64,000 bases of DNA from Sporosarcina sp. BI001-red (GTDB lineage: Bacteria; Bacillota; Bacilli; Bacillales_A; Planococcaceae): NCBI RefSeq assembly GCF_003384035.1, contig NZ_QQAK01000012.1, forward strand, positions 248,001 to 312,000. The letters run 5' to 3'. Both the position numbers and the translations under genes were made by a program. The notes under the pieces were generated by a model. The model was not told the origin of the DNA. It was given only the letters and a program-made list of their open reading frames with translations, and made no database searches. Below, piece after piece: positions 1 through 8,422 of this stretch. Positions within the stretch are counted from its first letter, which is position 1. The number at the start of each line of letters is the position of its first letter.

Positions 1-112
1 CTGATGAACACAACCTTCATATTAGTCTATGTGCAAACGGATATGTTTCATGACAAAACAAAGCCCTTTCTATTGAAGCTTTTATTGTGTCGCATCCTGA
101 CCATAACTTATC

Positions 113-138
113 AAAACACCTTATATAGGTGTTTTTTA
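113..138 (+). terminator. Rho-independent terminator
   Basis: The arms AACACC and GGTGTT flank a 7-nt loop and are followed by a T run. It probably ends a gene lying left of the window. Confidence 0.75.
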
Positions 139-186
139 ATTACTCCCAATTGGGTGATTATGGTACGATGGAGATAGATTTTGGTC

Positions 187-212
187 TTCAACTAACATGA
201 AGTTTAGTTGAA
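187..212 (+). repeat. Hairpin with cassette-repeat outer arms
   Basis: TTCAACTAA and TTAGTTGAA are 9-bp perfect inverted arms separated by 8 nt, placed in the presumed 5' untranslated region of the lipoprotein gene at 234. The same two 9-mers form the outer stem of the repeats in the 40-64 kb array, but the inner core (CGGGTGCG and AAACGGGCCA) is absent here. It may be a collapsed repeat, an operator, or chance. Confidence 0.5.
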
Positions 213-233
213 AAGAGAGGGAGAACTTTTTAA

Positions 234-896
234 ATGAGAAAGCAATTAGTTCCAATCATACTTTTACTTACAACAGCATTGTTTCTTGCAGGTTGCGCAG
301 ATGCTCCCAAGCAAAATGATGACAGTGATCGAGTCGAAGAGAACCAATCTACTGAAAATCAGGATAGTACGAAAGTAAATGACTCTTTAGACAAAGTAGA
401 CCACAAAGCCGAAGTAGAAGCAAAGTTAGATTCTGACCAGTCGGGAAGCGATACTAGTAGTTCTAATGAAACTTCCTCAAAAGAAACTAATGATACCAAC
501 AACAAAGTAAACACTCCACTATCTGACTATTCTTCTAAAGAGATTGAATTTGCCCGTATTTGGTTACAGTTTGGTGCAAATCAAGACGTTGATCGGATAT
601 ACGCTCAACATATCCCATCGGGTAAACCGCTAAATTCTAATGATGAATCGACTGTTAATTACCCAGAAGATGTTGTTCAATTATCGGGAACTCGCTTAGT
701 AGATGGCGTGGTAACTTATAGTAGCAATGGAGATGGAACGATTAATATTTATAATGTTCCTAAGCGTTGGGATGGTCATAATCCGGCTGGTGAAGAATTT
801 TATAAAAAAATTATTGAGGATACTGAACGAAGATCAGTTGATCTAGGTGAAGATGAAAAAGTTGAACAATTGATTAGAATACTTGAACTCGATTAG
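234..896 (+). CDS. Putative lipoprotein, 220 aa
   Basis: The N-terminus is a lipoprotein signal peptide with lipobox LAGC (Cys21), so the mature protein should be anchored to the outer face of the membrane. Residues about 22-100 are a Ser/Asn/Asp/Glu-rich, low-complexity linker. Residues about 103-220 look like a folded domain (SSKEIEFARIWLQFG, then NIYNVPKRWDGHNP). I recognise this arrangement from uncharacterised Bacillales lipoproteins but know no function. The ATG follows GAGAGGGAGAAC. Lipoprotein assignment is firm; the role is unknown. Confidence 0.8.
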   Translation: MRKQLVPIILLLTTALFLAGCADAPKQNDDSDRVEENQSTENQDSTKVNDSLDKVDHKAEVEAKLDSDQSGSDTSSSNETSSKETNDTNNKVNTPLSDYSSKEIEFARIWLQFGANQDVDRIYAQHIPSGKPLNSNDESTVNYPEDVVQLSGTRLVDGVVTYSSNGDGTINIYNVPKRWDGHNPAGEEFYKKIIEDTERRSVDLGEDEKVEQLIRILELD

Positions 897-940
897 TATG
901 TCCTTTGGCCAAATTGAGGGTTTATGTGAAGAGGTGAAAT

Positions 941-1117
941 ATGAAGTACGTAACGGGTTTGTATATTGTTATGGCTATAATGGTAGCTGTGAATTTGATC
1001 AGTGAGTTTATTTTTAAGGGTGAGTATTCAGCTATTGCCAGTTGGGCCATAGTCATGCTTTTCCTCTTAGGAGGTGTATTTTTTGCTAATGCAAGATACT
1101 ATTTGTCGAGAAAGTAA
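941..1117 (+). CDS. Small membrane protein, 58 aa
   Basis: A 58-residue ORF starts at ATG after GAGGTG and has two hydrophobic stretches, about residues 5-20 and 33-48, separated by the short polar stretch EFIFKGEYS. It ends in the basic tail YYLSRK. It lies 44 bp downstream of the lipoprotein gene on the same strand and may be co-transcribed with it. No family recognised. Confidence 0.6.
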   Translation: MKYVTGLYIVMAIMVAVNLISEFIFKGEYSAIASWAIVMLFLLGGVFFANARYYLSRK

Positions 1118-1455
1118 TAGGCAACAAATGGTGGCAGTGGCGGAAGAAGCTACTAAAATAATCTTGAATTATCGTCGCGCTTTTTGAACCAGAGTTTGTC
1201 ATTATGAAGATCTGAGCAAAAACTATCGTGTTTGTTTAACCATTCACGTTTGTTTCACGCACAGGTAATTCTAATTTAATTTGTATGAGATAGAGTTTTA
1301 ATTTAATGCGACACAAGTTAATGAAATACATCTTTTGAATAGCATGGTTTAGTTTGCTCAGAAAACACTTAATATACTAATTGTTTTAAATATTATTGAC
1401 AATATTTATAGATATGGTAAATTTAACATACTCAGGTGAATAAAAGGAGACCAAA
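1118..1455 (+). other. Intergenic, AT-rich
   Basis: No convincing ORF. It holds the likely promoter of the secreted peptide gene at its right end. The stretch around 1225-1260 loosely resembles sequences near 5490-5530 and 32690-32720 (GTTTGTTTAA followed by CACG or CATG), of unknown meaning. Confidence 0.4.
1396..1423 (+). promoter_or_regulatory. Promoter of peptide/ABC module
   Basis: TTGACA at 1396-1401 and TAAATT at 1418-1423 are separated by 16 bp. The -35 lies within the inverted repeat AAATATT/AATATTT, a possible operator. Confidence 0.55.
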
Positions 1456-1823
1456 ATGAGATATTTTAAATTAATCGCCTCAGTTTTAATCGTTTTTTGC
1501 GTAATACAGATAGCTCCGATTGTTTCCGATGCTTCTGCTTTAGATGATACATTAATTACTCAAAGTTCCGAAAAGAGAACTGTACTGAGTGATAAGTTAG
1601 TACAAGTGCAAACGTATTGTTCAGATAACAAAACTTATCAGAGAGAATTTAGAGAAAAGAAAACACTAGTTGAGACCTATAACTCTTCTGGAACAGTAGT
1701 TGGGAGCAAGATTCTTACAGAAACATATTGGACTAAGCCTATATTGATTGGTAGCGGTTGCAGAATTCAGAGCTACCAAGTTAATATCCAATAAACAAAT
1801 AATAAAAGAGTTCACCTGAGTAT
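1428..1823. repeat. 13-bp inverted repeats flanking the peptide gene
   Basis: ATACTCAGGTGAA (1428-1440) and its exact reverse complement (1811-1823) lie directly before the ribosome binding sites of the peptide gene and of the permease gene respectively. In a shared transcript the two could pair. Confidence 0.7.
1456..1794 (+). CDS. Secreted peptide/protein, 112 aa
   Basis: A hydrophobic signal peptide covers residues 1-28 (cleavage plausible near SDASA). The mature part is about 84 residues with two cysteines (QTYC and GSGC), which could form a disulfide. ATG follows AAAAGGAG. It precedes a large FtsX-type permease and an ABC ATPase, the layout of bacteriocin-like peptides with export or immunity ABC systems, and a comparable unit lies at 41.3 kb. 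I do not recognise the family; a bacteriocin role is inferred from context only. Confidence 0.7.
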   Translation: MRYFKLIASVLIVFCVIQIAPIVSDASALDDTLITQSSEKRTVLSDKLVQVQTYCSDNKTYQREFREKKTLVETYNSSGTVVGSKILTETYWTKPILIGSGCRIQSYQVNIQ

Positions 1824-1847
1824 ACTCTACAAATTAGGAGTCGGCCC

Positions 1848-4424
1848 TTGAAACTCTACTTAACGCTATCCCTGCGAAAACGGAAAACGCTCTATCTCAT
1901 TATCTGTCTCGTTCTTTCCTTACTGGTAGTCGGTTATTTAGGCGCTGTAAAGATTACTGAAAAGAGAGATTTAGTCGTGCAGGCCGGACTGGAAGGAAAC
2001 TGGCGGTATGATTATGACATTTTGGTGCTTCCGAAATCGGGTACCAGCTATTCTGAGAAAAAAGAAGACTTCCTTCCTCCAAACAGCTCTATCATGAATA
2101 CCGGCGGCATTTCAATGGACGATTGGCAGTGTATACGGAATATAGACGGCGTCCAGGCTGCGGCGCCCATTGCTAATCTTGGCTATATCGCTTTCGATAA
2201 CCTGTCGTTGACGTTTACACCTAAGAAGGACACCGTCTACAAAATCACCACCTCCTATAAGGAATTTAACGGTCTTCAATGGCTATCCAGCCGCCCTTTT
2301 ACAACTTGGGGATATTACGAAATCCCTTCCGGGAAAGATACTGCATATGAATTTGACCCTGCCAGATATTCGAAACGCGCCAACCTACTGTCAAAAGCGA
2401 TCAACGGTAATACGAGATCGTTTGACGAGCAGGCTTATATTGCCGGTATGCAGTTGCAGTACATTTCGGTCGCCGCTATCGACTTCGAAGAGGAGCAAAA
2501 GCTTTACCAGTTCCGAGAAGCCTTATCTCCTTATCTGCATAGGCCGCTCCCCGAGCTGACCGGTAAGACATTCAAGTCTCATCCTCCGGAAGAAAGTTCA
2601 CCGGATCCTCTCTCCGTGCCTGCTCTGCTTCTCGGTGAGACGATTGACCAAGTTGACTTTTCTGTCACGATTGAGGAAGTGAATGTTCCAGAGGATACAG
2701 AGTTGCTCAAGAAGAATGAACGCAACATGATTAGCTTTCTCGATAAAACGGCACCCAAAAAGAAAGTGATTTCCGAATCCGTCAATCCTAGAAATCCAGC
2801 TTACAAATATGATGCCCTCACCCTGGATATCGAAACAATGAAATCAGAAGCTGCGCACCGGCCGCCGATTCTATCCGCAGAATTCTATCCGACCGATCCG
2901 ATTGCGTACAAACAATTGGAGCCGCAGACGGAAACAGCCCCACCTCTTTTGCAAGTCGCCCATAGCTCGTCCCGACTCGGAGAGGCAAGAAGGAGCGGCG
3001 GCCAGGCGATTGAATTTCAGCCGATAGCATTCTATCACCCTGCCAAAATGGTGCCTGTCCTGCAGTCTGCCTATCCAGCAGGCGGTTTTCTGGAGGTCTG
3101 GAACCCGCTGCGTCCTAAAATATTGGAAGATGCGGGTGGCCAGGCATACGCTGACGCCTGGCTGTCTCCTACTGAGACAGGATTGTCCTATTTCCCGCAT
3201 GCACCGGATGTAGTTATTTCTCTAGACAGTGCAGAAACCATCCAGCCGAAAGAACCTGCAGTGATCTCATCGGTACGCGTCGCTGTTGAAGGGGCAGCCC
3301 TCCGCAACGAAAAAAACCAACAGAAGGTTCAGGCAATTGCAGACGAAATACGACGCCTGACCGGCCATCAGACTGAGCTACTGATTGGGTCGAGTTCCGC
3401 TGCTGTCCATGTCCAGCTTGCAGATGCGGTTGGGAAACAACCGAAAATCCTCTCAGAAACATGGCAGAAGCTTGGTTTCTCCTGGGATATTCAGCGGACG
3501 ATGAACCGCAGCAGCCTTATTCTATTTTCCTACTTGGGGCTTCTGAGTTTCATATTCATTTACACATTGGTAACGCAAAGTCTTCTGAAGCGTTCCGTTG
3601 ACTTCGCAATCCTCCGTTCGTTCGGCTGGAAGAAGGCCATGTTCCGAAAAATGATAATGATGGAAGCTGCCATATTGGCTGCAGTTCCTCTATTGCCTTT
3701 TTTCATCGCTAATCAGCTGCTCGGGGCTGGCCGGGCCGGTCAAGGAATTGCAGTTTTCCTAGTTTTGTTTGCGATTCTCTCGATTAGTTATTACGCAGGC
3801 AGTCGCCGTTCGCTGCTATTGCCGCCTGGCCAAGCATTGGCGGGGGAAGCGGGAAGTGTAAAAGCCCGCCGATATTCAAAAATTTCATCGCTGCGCTCAT
3901 TTGCAGCAAATCAAATGCTACGGCGCCCTTCTCGGTTCTTGCTCATGTCATTTGTCATTACACTGACTTGCCTGATGTTCTATTTGACTCTCTCTCTGCA
4001 AGTAATGCTAGAAGACGACCTGCAGAGGACATTGAAGGGGGAACAGATTGCTGTCGATCTGAAAGGGATTCAAGGACTGTTCGTGCTGTTAGGTATCCTA
4101 CTGACTTCAGGGAATCTTTTCATGCTGACCTACTTGAATTTATCAGAACGACAGATGGAATTCCATGTACTCCGGACAATCGGCTGGCCACGCAGAAAAA
4201 TCCAGCACCTTCTGCAGCTTGAAGCAGCTTGCATCGCTGCTTGCGGAATTCTTCCGACTGCCATCCTTGGAGCAGGTAGCTGGCTGCTGTTCACTGCCCC
4301 CCCCGTTGGCTTGTGGGGAATTTTGCTGATCCTCTTGCTGCCGATTCTTCAGCAGCTCCTGTTCACATACGGTATACAACGGTTCTTGATAACAAGGAAC
4401 TTGTCTAAAATCCATTCTCTCTGA
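1848..4424 (+). CDS. FtsX-type ABC permease, 858 aa
   Basis: TTG start 7 nt after TAGGAG. One transmembrane segment lies near residues 16-33, then an extracytoplasmic domain of over 500 residues (MNTGGISMDDWQ, AAPIANLGYIAF), then a cluster of membrane helices in the last 300 residues with two FtsX-like blocks, each having an amphipathic 'LRSFGWKK' or 'LRTIGWPR' coupling-helix motif. This is the MacB/FtsX mechanotransmission type rather than a channel importer. It is paralogous to the permease at 42393. Its codons look GC-richer than neighbouring genes, suggesting transfer. Likely substrate is a peptide, by context. Confidence 0.85.
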   Translation: MKLYLTLSLRKRKTLYLIICLVLSLLVVGYLGAVKITEKRDLVVQAGLEGNWRYDYDILVLPKSGTSYSEKKEDFLPPNSSIMNTGGISMDDWQCIRNIDGVQAAAPIANLGYIAFDNLSLTFTPKKDTVYKITTSYKEFNGLQWLSSRPFTTWGYYEIPSGKDTAYEFDPARYSKRANLLSKAINGNTRSFDEQAYIAGMQLQYISVAAIDFEEEQKLYQFREALSPYLHRPLPELTGKTFKSHPPEESSPDPLSVPALLLGETIDQVDFSVTIEEVNVPEDTELLKKNERNMISFLDKTAPKKKVISESVNPRNPAYKYDALTLDIETMKSEAAHRPPILSAEFYPTDPIAYKQLEPQTETAPPLLQVAHSSSRLGEARRSGGQAIEFQPIAFYHPAKMVPVLQSAYPAGGFLEVWNPLRPKILEDAGGQAYADAWLSPTETGLSYFPHAPDVVISLDSAETIQPKEPAVISSVRVAVEGAALRNEKNQQKVQAIADEIRRLTGHQTELLIGSSSAAVHVQLADAVGKQPKILSETWQKLGFSWDIQRTMNRSSLILFSYLGLLSFIFIYTLVTQSLLKRSVDFAILRSFGWKKAMFRKMIMMEAAILAAVPLLPFFIANQLLGAGRAGQGIAVFLVLFAILSISYYAGSRRSLLLPPGQALAGEAGSVKARRYSKISSLRSFAANQMLRRPSRFLLMSFVITLTCLMFYLTLSLQVMLEDDLQRTLKGEQIAVDLKGIQGLFVLLGILLTSGNLFMLTYLNLSERQMEFHVLRTIGWPRRKIQHLLQLEAACIAACGILPTAILGAGSWLLFTAPPVGLWGILLILLLPILQQLLFTYGIQRFLITRNLSKIHSL

Positions 4425-4446
4425 TTGGCCGAACGGAAGGAGAACC

Positions 4447-5136
4447 ATGCAGATGATTGAATTGAACCATGTCACAAAATCATTTCATACGAAAACGGAC
4501 GCCAAGCCGATACTGAAAGACCTTTCGCTCACCATTCCGCTTGGCAGCTATATAGCCATCACAGGTCCTTCAGGCTCCGGAAAGTCTACCCTGCTGAACC
4601 TGTTGGGCGGCTTGGAGACTGTGGATGCAGGGGAAATCTACGTTGACGGAGATCCGATCCACTTAATGTGTGATGATGACCTCGCCGAACTGCGATCGTA
4701 TAAGATCGGCTACATTTTTCAGAACTTCCAGTTGCTGTCGACTGCGACTGCGCTTGAAAATGTCATGATGCCTTTGCTTCCCATGACTCCTTCCCAGGAA
4801 GTCGAAGAAAATGCAAAACATGCTCTCATGCAAGTTGGCCTGCAAGACAGACTCTCCCATCTGCCCAGTATGTTGTCTGGCGGCGAACAGCAGCGTGTCG
4901 CCATTGCCCGTGCCATGAGTATCCAGCCTCGTGTCTTGCTAGCAGATGAACCAACCGGGAATCTGGACTCAGAAACCGGTCAGATCATCATCGGGCTACT
5001 CGAACAGCTCCATCATAAAAACGGCACTACCCTAATAATCGTCACACACGACCCTCAACTGGCTGCCCGGGCAAATGCAATCATTCGTGTCCTGGATGGC
5101 AAAGTGCAGATCATCGAAGATACAAATACGCGCTAG
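4447..5136 (+). CDS. ABC transporter ATP-binding protein, 229 aa
   Basis: MacB/LolD-class ATPase. Walker A is GPSGSGKS, the Q-loop is FQNFQLL, the signature is [14 protein letters not shown], Walker B is [12 protein letters not shown] and the H-loop His is in IIVTHD. It starts 22 bp after the permease stop, with ribosome binding site GGAAGGAG, and should power that permease. A terminator follows, so this is the last gene of the module. Confidence 0.93.
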   Translation: MQMIELNHVTKSFHTKTDAKPILKDLSLTIPLGSYIAITGPSGSGKSTLLNLLGGLETVDAGEIYVDGDPIHLMCDDDLAELRSYKIGYIFQNFQLLSTATALENVMMPLLPMTPSQEVEENAKHALMQVGLQDRLSHLPSMLSGGEQQRVAIARAMSIQPRVLLADEPTGNLDSETGQIIIGLLEQLHHKNGTTLIIVTHDPQLAARANAIIRVLDGKVQIIEDTNTR

Positions 5137-5141
5137 TTGAC

Positions 5142-5203
5142 AAAAGCCTTTGCGAAAAACATGATGGTTGCAGCATTCATGTTTTTCACACAGGCTTTTT
5201 TAT
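5142..5203 (+). terminator. Strong terminator
   Basis: Nested arms AAAGCCT/AGGCTTT and GAAAAACATGA/TCATGTTTTTC are followed by a T run. It closes the 1.4-5.1 kb module. Confidence 0.9.
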
Positions 5204-5640
5204 TGGAAGGTACCGTGCTGGTTACACTTTCAGTTCTCTTCGTTTTGTTTTCCTGATCGTTGTTTATGTTTTTTAGCACGTCAGCAGCCTCAGCTGATCA
5301 CCGGCAGTTCTGCCTCGTCTGTCCACTGTCGGATAAATTATTGTTGACGGTGATTCGGGTACGATGGCAATTCGTCTTTCCAGAAAAATAGATGTGGTTG
5401 ACTATCGGTGTCAAGCTGTTTCAGTTCACCGCTGACCGCCGACACTTTGAAAATTACTTGCACACTGAGACTAAGGTGTGCAAGAAGCTTTCTTGTTTGT
5501 TTAAACATACACGTTGGTTTTCTTCACAAGTACCTCTCACTCAGATATCATTTCTGTGCTCCAATAAGATTGAGTGCATAAAACGTGGATAGGGTATTCT
5601 AGCTAATATTCAATAAAGTAAGATAATTAATTGAAAAATT
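5204..5640. other. Intergenic, no supported gene
   Basis: No ORF here has a credible ribosome binding site. A hairpin, CTTGCACAC/GTGTGCAAG, lies at 5457-5485. Confidence 0.4.
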
Positions 5641-5649
5641 TGATACAAT
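5641..5649 (+). promoter_or_regulatory. Extended -10 promoter for signal peptidase
   Basis: TGATACAAT fits an extended -10 (TGn plus TACAAT). It lies about 85 bp before the signal peptidase start. No clear -35. Confidence 0.45.
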
Positions 5650-5732
5650 GTACTTGTTGACTGGATTTACTAAGTACAACACTTCAGGCATTGCCATAAA
5701 TCAAAACCAGAATGAGGATAGGGGGAATTCTT

Positions 5733-6278
5733 TTGAAAAAAAGTACAAAAAAAGAAGTTTACTCGTGGATGAAATCAATTGCAATTGCAGTATTTATTGC
5801 TTTTATGTGCCGTCAATTTCTATTTACACCCTTAACGGTTCACGGCGTATCTATGGAACCTACATTCGATGATAATAATAGGATTGTAATAAGTAAAACA
5901 AGTACAACGGAAAGATTTGATATGATTGTTTTCAAAGCACCTGATGCTGTCGATACACAATATATTAAGAGAGTAATTGGTCTCCCTGGAGATAATGTAG
6001 AAATGAAAGATGATGTGTTATTCATTAACGGAAAACAGTACGAGGAACCTTACGTTAAAAGAGATAATGAAATTGAATTAGGTAAAGTTACTGGTGACTT
6101 TACGTTGCAAGAACTAACTGGACATACAACGGTTCCAAATGGTTATCTTTTTGTTTTGGGCGATAATCGATTGAAAAGTAACGATAGTAGAGCTTATGGT
6201 TTTATTTCGACCGACTCGGTTATCGGGGAAGTAAAACTCCGATTTTATCCAGTACAAAAAACTGGCATACCTAAATAA
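5733..6278 (+). CDS. Signal peptidase I (type I leader peptidase), 181 aa
   Basis: Membrane-anchored serine protease that removes signal peptides outside the membrane. One N-terminal transmembrane helix precedes the catalytic Ser in GVSMEPTF (Ser40). The catalytic Lys lies in YIKRVIGLPGD, and box E is VLGDNRLKSNDSRAYG. The length suits the short Sip-type enzymes of Bacillales. I prefer the TTG at 5733 over the ATG at 5712 because AGGGGGA sits just before it. Confidence 0.93.
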   Translation: MKKSTKKEVYSWMKSIAIAVFIAFMCRQFLFTPLTVHGVSMEPTFDDNNRIVISKTSTTERFDMIVFKAPDAVDTQYIKRVIGLPGDNVEMKDDVLFINGKQYEEPYVKRDNEIELGKVTGDFTLQELTGHTTVPNGYLFVLGDNRLKSNDSRAYGFISTDSVIGEVKLRFYPVQKTGIPK

Positions 6279-6346
6279 TGAACCAACCTGAACAGAAATA
6301 ATTAATCTTTATTTCAACGCACAGCGAGAATATAGTATAGTTCTTA

Positions 6347-6379
6347 AAAAAGAGTGGGCATGGCCTCCTCTTTTTTTGT
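6347..6379 (+). terminator. Terminator after signal peptidase
   Basis: AAAGAG and CTCTTTTTTT arms with an interior GGGCATGGCC. Confidence 0.6.
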
Positions 6380-6409
6380 TTTTGCATAGGAAAATAAAAG
6401 TTAGGCACA

Positions 6410-6474
6410 AAACGCTATATCAGTAGGCTTAAAATTTCTTCTGAAAAAGAAGAAAAGCCCATGATATAGCGTTT
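6410..6474. terminator. Long inverted repeat, probably tRNA terminator
   Basis: The perfect 13-bp arms AAACGCTATATCA and TGATATAGCGTTT enclose a second partial stem (AGGCTT / AAGCCC). It lies directly downstream of the minus-strand tRNA. Confidence 0.6.
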
Positions 6475-6483
6475 AATGTAATA

Positions 6484-6556
6484 CGTCCCAGGCAGGAATC
6501 GAACCTGCGACCCACAGCTTAGGAGGCTGTTGCTCTATCCCCTGAGCTACTGAGAC
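6484..6556 (-). tRNA. tRNA-Arg (anticodon CCT)
   Basis: Full cloverleaf read on the minus strand. The acceptor GTCTCAG pairs with CTGGGAC (one G-T). The D arm is GCTC/GAGC, the anticodon stem ACAGC/GCTGT carries loop CTCCTAA (anticodon CCT, reading AGG), and the T arm is GCAGG-TTCGATT-CCTGC. The discriminator base is G and CCA is not encoded. Confidence 0.95.
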
Positions 6557-6709
6557 CTTTTGGGATTTAACTATATCAGTATACGGCAAACTTTCAATAT
6601 GAGCAACCACTCGTTGTTCATTTTTCGAGACAATCCAATAGTTTTAATAGTTTAGCATTAAAGAGTATGCTAGGGAATGTAGATACGATCAAAATTAAAG
6701 GAGACGATT

Positions 6710-7474
6710 TTGTTGAAACGACTAGAAAACAAAGTAGCAGTTGTAACAGGTGCAGGTTCAGGACTCGGTCGTGAAATTGCGGAACTGTATGCACGTGAAG
6801 GTGCAAAGATTGTCATTGCGGACATGCACATGGAAGGTGCAGAAGAAACCGTTCAGACTATCAATGCAGCTGGTGGGGAAGCACTTGCAGTGAAAACGAA
6901 TGTTACTGCTGAGGAAGATGTGCAGCGAATGATCGATAGTGCTGTCGAGACATTCGGAACACTCGATATCCTTGTCAATAATGCAGGAATTATGGACAAT
7001 ATGTATTCAGCTGCGACGATTCCAGACGACGTTTGGGACAAAGTACTGGCGATTAATACAACAGGTGTCATGCGCGCGACACGTAAAGCGCTTTCTATCT
7101 TCGAGCAAAAGAAATCTGGCGTCATTGTCAATATGGCTTCCATTTCTGCAGTGACAGGAGGACGGGGCGGACTTGCATATACAGCGTCTAAACACGCAGT
7201 TGCTGGAATGACTAAAAATGTTGCTTCACATTATGCCCATTTGAACATTCGCTGTAACGCTATCGCTCCCGCACAAGTACCGACAAATATCACGAACAAC
7301 TTAGTACAACCAGATCAGCATGGCATGGAGCAAGCCATGAAAGGCGTCAGTCAATTGAGCCGTCCCGGTACGAAAGAAGAGATCGCGAACATCGCCCTTT
7401 TCTTAGCATCAGACGAATCATCTTATGTCAACGGTGTAATTATGCAAGCAGACAATGGCTGGTCTGCATACTAA
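6710..7474 (+). CDS. SDR-family oxidoreductase, 254 aa
   Basis: Classical short-chain dehydrogenase/reductase with a Rossmann fold. The cofactor motif is TGAGSGLG near residue 13, the NNAG motif is present, and the catalytic Ser, Tyr and Lys are in MASISAV and YTASK. Asp at the end of strand 2 (VIADMH) suggests NAD preference. AAAGGAG precedes two adjacent TTG codons (6710 and 6713), either of which may be the start. It stands alone and is followed by a terminator. The substrate cannot be named. Confidence 0.93.
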   Translation: MLKRLENKVAVVTGAGSGLGREIAELYAREGAKIVIADMHMEGAEETVQTINAAGGEALAVKTNVTAEEDVQRMIDSAVETFGTLDILVNNAGIMDNMYSAATIPDDVWDKVLAINTTGVMRATRKALSIFEQKKSGVIVNMASISAVTGGRGGLAYTASKHAVAGMTKNVASHYAHLNIRCNAIAPAQVPTNITNNLVQPDQHGMEQAMKGVSQLSRPGTKEEIANIALFLASDESSYVNGVIMQADNGWSAY

Positions 7475-7490
7475 TATCAGTTTATGTTTT

Positions 7491-7525
7491 AAATCGACTT
7501 CCTTAAAACGGAGGTCGATTTTTTA
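7491..7525 (+). terminator. Terminator after SDR gene
   Basis: AAATCGAC-TCC and GGA-GTCGATTTTTT stem followed by a T run. Confidence 0.9.
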
Positions 7526-7610
7526 TTTGTTTTTCCAAATTTTGCACATCATATAGTCATCAGAACTCTTATTTTAGATTGTATAAATCAGAATGTATTT
7601 GTGAATCTCC

Positions 7611-7820
7611 ATCGTTTACAATGGAACGTTTGTCGTCGTACTAACCTTAGATTTGTTTGCAGGTGGTTTATTACTTCTGAGTCAAACACATACTAGGATT
7701 ATCTTCCTTGTTGCAGGAGCTATTATCGGATTAGGATTAGGATTTGGGAACTTCCAATCGCATGCCCAAGCCATAGCACTCATTGGTTTTCCAATTAAAC
7801 GAATGTTTTACAAAAAATAA
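7611..7820 (+). pseudogene. C-terminal remnant of an MFS-type transporter
   Basis: The frame ending at 7818-7820 reads as two membrane helices (VVVLTLDLFAGGLLLL, then FLVAGAIIGLGLGFG) with a short tail. This resembles the C-terminal part of a major facilitator transporter. There is no start codon with a ribosome binding site and no N-terminal ten helices. It is most likely the leftover of a deletion. Confidence 0.5.
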
Positions 7821-7899
7821 AAAACGGTTCTCCAGTAGACGGGAGGCTACTGAAAAGCTTACGTTTTTCAGTAGCCTCGTAGACGGAGAGCCGTTTTTT
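7819..7899. terminator. Bidirectional double-stem terminator
   Basis: Outer arms AAAAACGGTTCTCC and GGAGAGCCGTTTTTT enclose a second perfect stem GAGGCTACTGAAAA/TTTTCAGTAGCCTC. Runs of A and T on both sides allow it to work in both directions, ending the minus-strand gene at 7898. Confidence 0.9.
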
Positions 7900-8260
7900 A
7901 AGTAGAAACTCGTTCAAATCCAAGAAAACGAGAACCTTGATAACTTAACTTGCCACTATCACCTCCAGCTAACATTCCGTACTGGTTACCGCTCATTTTA
8001 AACTCCTGCCGGTCGCCATTATCATATTCAAACGTCACATAATAGGAAGTGCTTGCTCCTGTATTACCAGTTCCACCAGAAGTTTTCGTGCGTTTCGTTT
8101 TCACACTCGCTGCAACCGTGAGTTGAGGAGAATTGTTATTTCTGCCCCATTCTGCTGTTCCTTTAATAACGGTGAAAAGAATAACTCCTACTATAATACA
8201 AAAGAAAATTACGAAAAAGATTGGAAATCCACCAAAGGAAGAATCATCAAAAGGATCCAT
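7898..8260 (-). CDS. DUF2500 family membrane protein, 120 aa
   Basis: One transmembrane helix lies near residues 13-34 (FPIFFVIFFCIIVGVILF), followed by a soluble domain with SYYVTFEYDNGDRQEFKMSG and a C-terminal SYQGSRFLGFER, both typical of DUF2500. Function unknown. It is divergent from the amino-acid importer operon, and the T-rich stop region overlaps the terminator. Confidence 0.85.
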   Translation of the reverse strand: MDPFDDSSFGGFPIFFVIFFCIIVGVILFTVIKGTAEWGRNNNSPQLTVAASVKTKRTKTSGGTGNTGASTSYYVTFEYDNGDRQEFKMSGNQYGMLAGGDSGKLSYQGSRFLGFERVST

Positions 8261-8422
8261 GCTAAAACCACCTTCCTGTTTCTTCTAGTATATACGAGTT
8301 TCTGTGGAAACGGTTTCAAAAAAATAAACAGGTTTTTAATAGATAACGCTTTGCATTCTTCAAATTGTATGATATTCTATTAATACTTTAACAGACTAAA
8401 GCGATGAAGTGGAGGAAATAAT

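Noticed and set aside
5392-5592. 66-aa ORF in the gap before the signal peptidase
   Set aside because: No ribosome binding site, cysteine- and lysine-rich random-looking sequence, and a hairpin (CTTGCACAC/GTGTGCAAG) falls inside it.
8261-8422. Riboswitch or T-box upstream of the amino-acid importer
   Set aside because: The leader is only about 160 bp, shared with a divergent gene, and I could find neither a T-box sequence nor a terminator stem in it.
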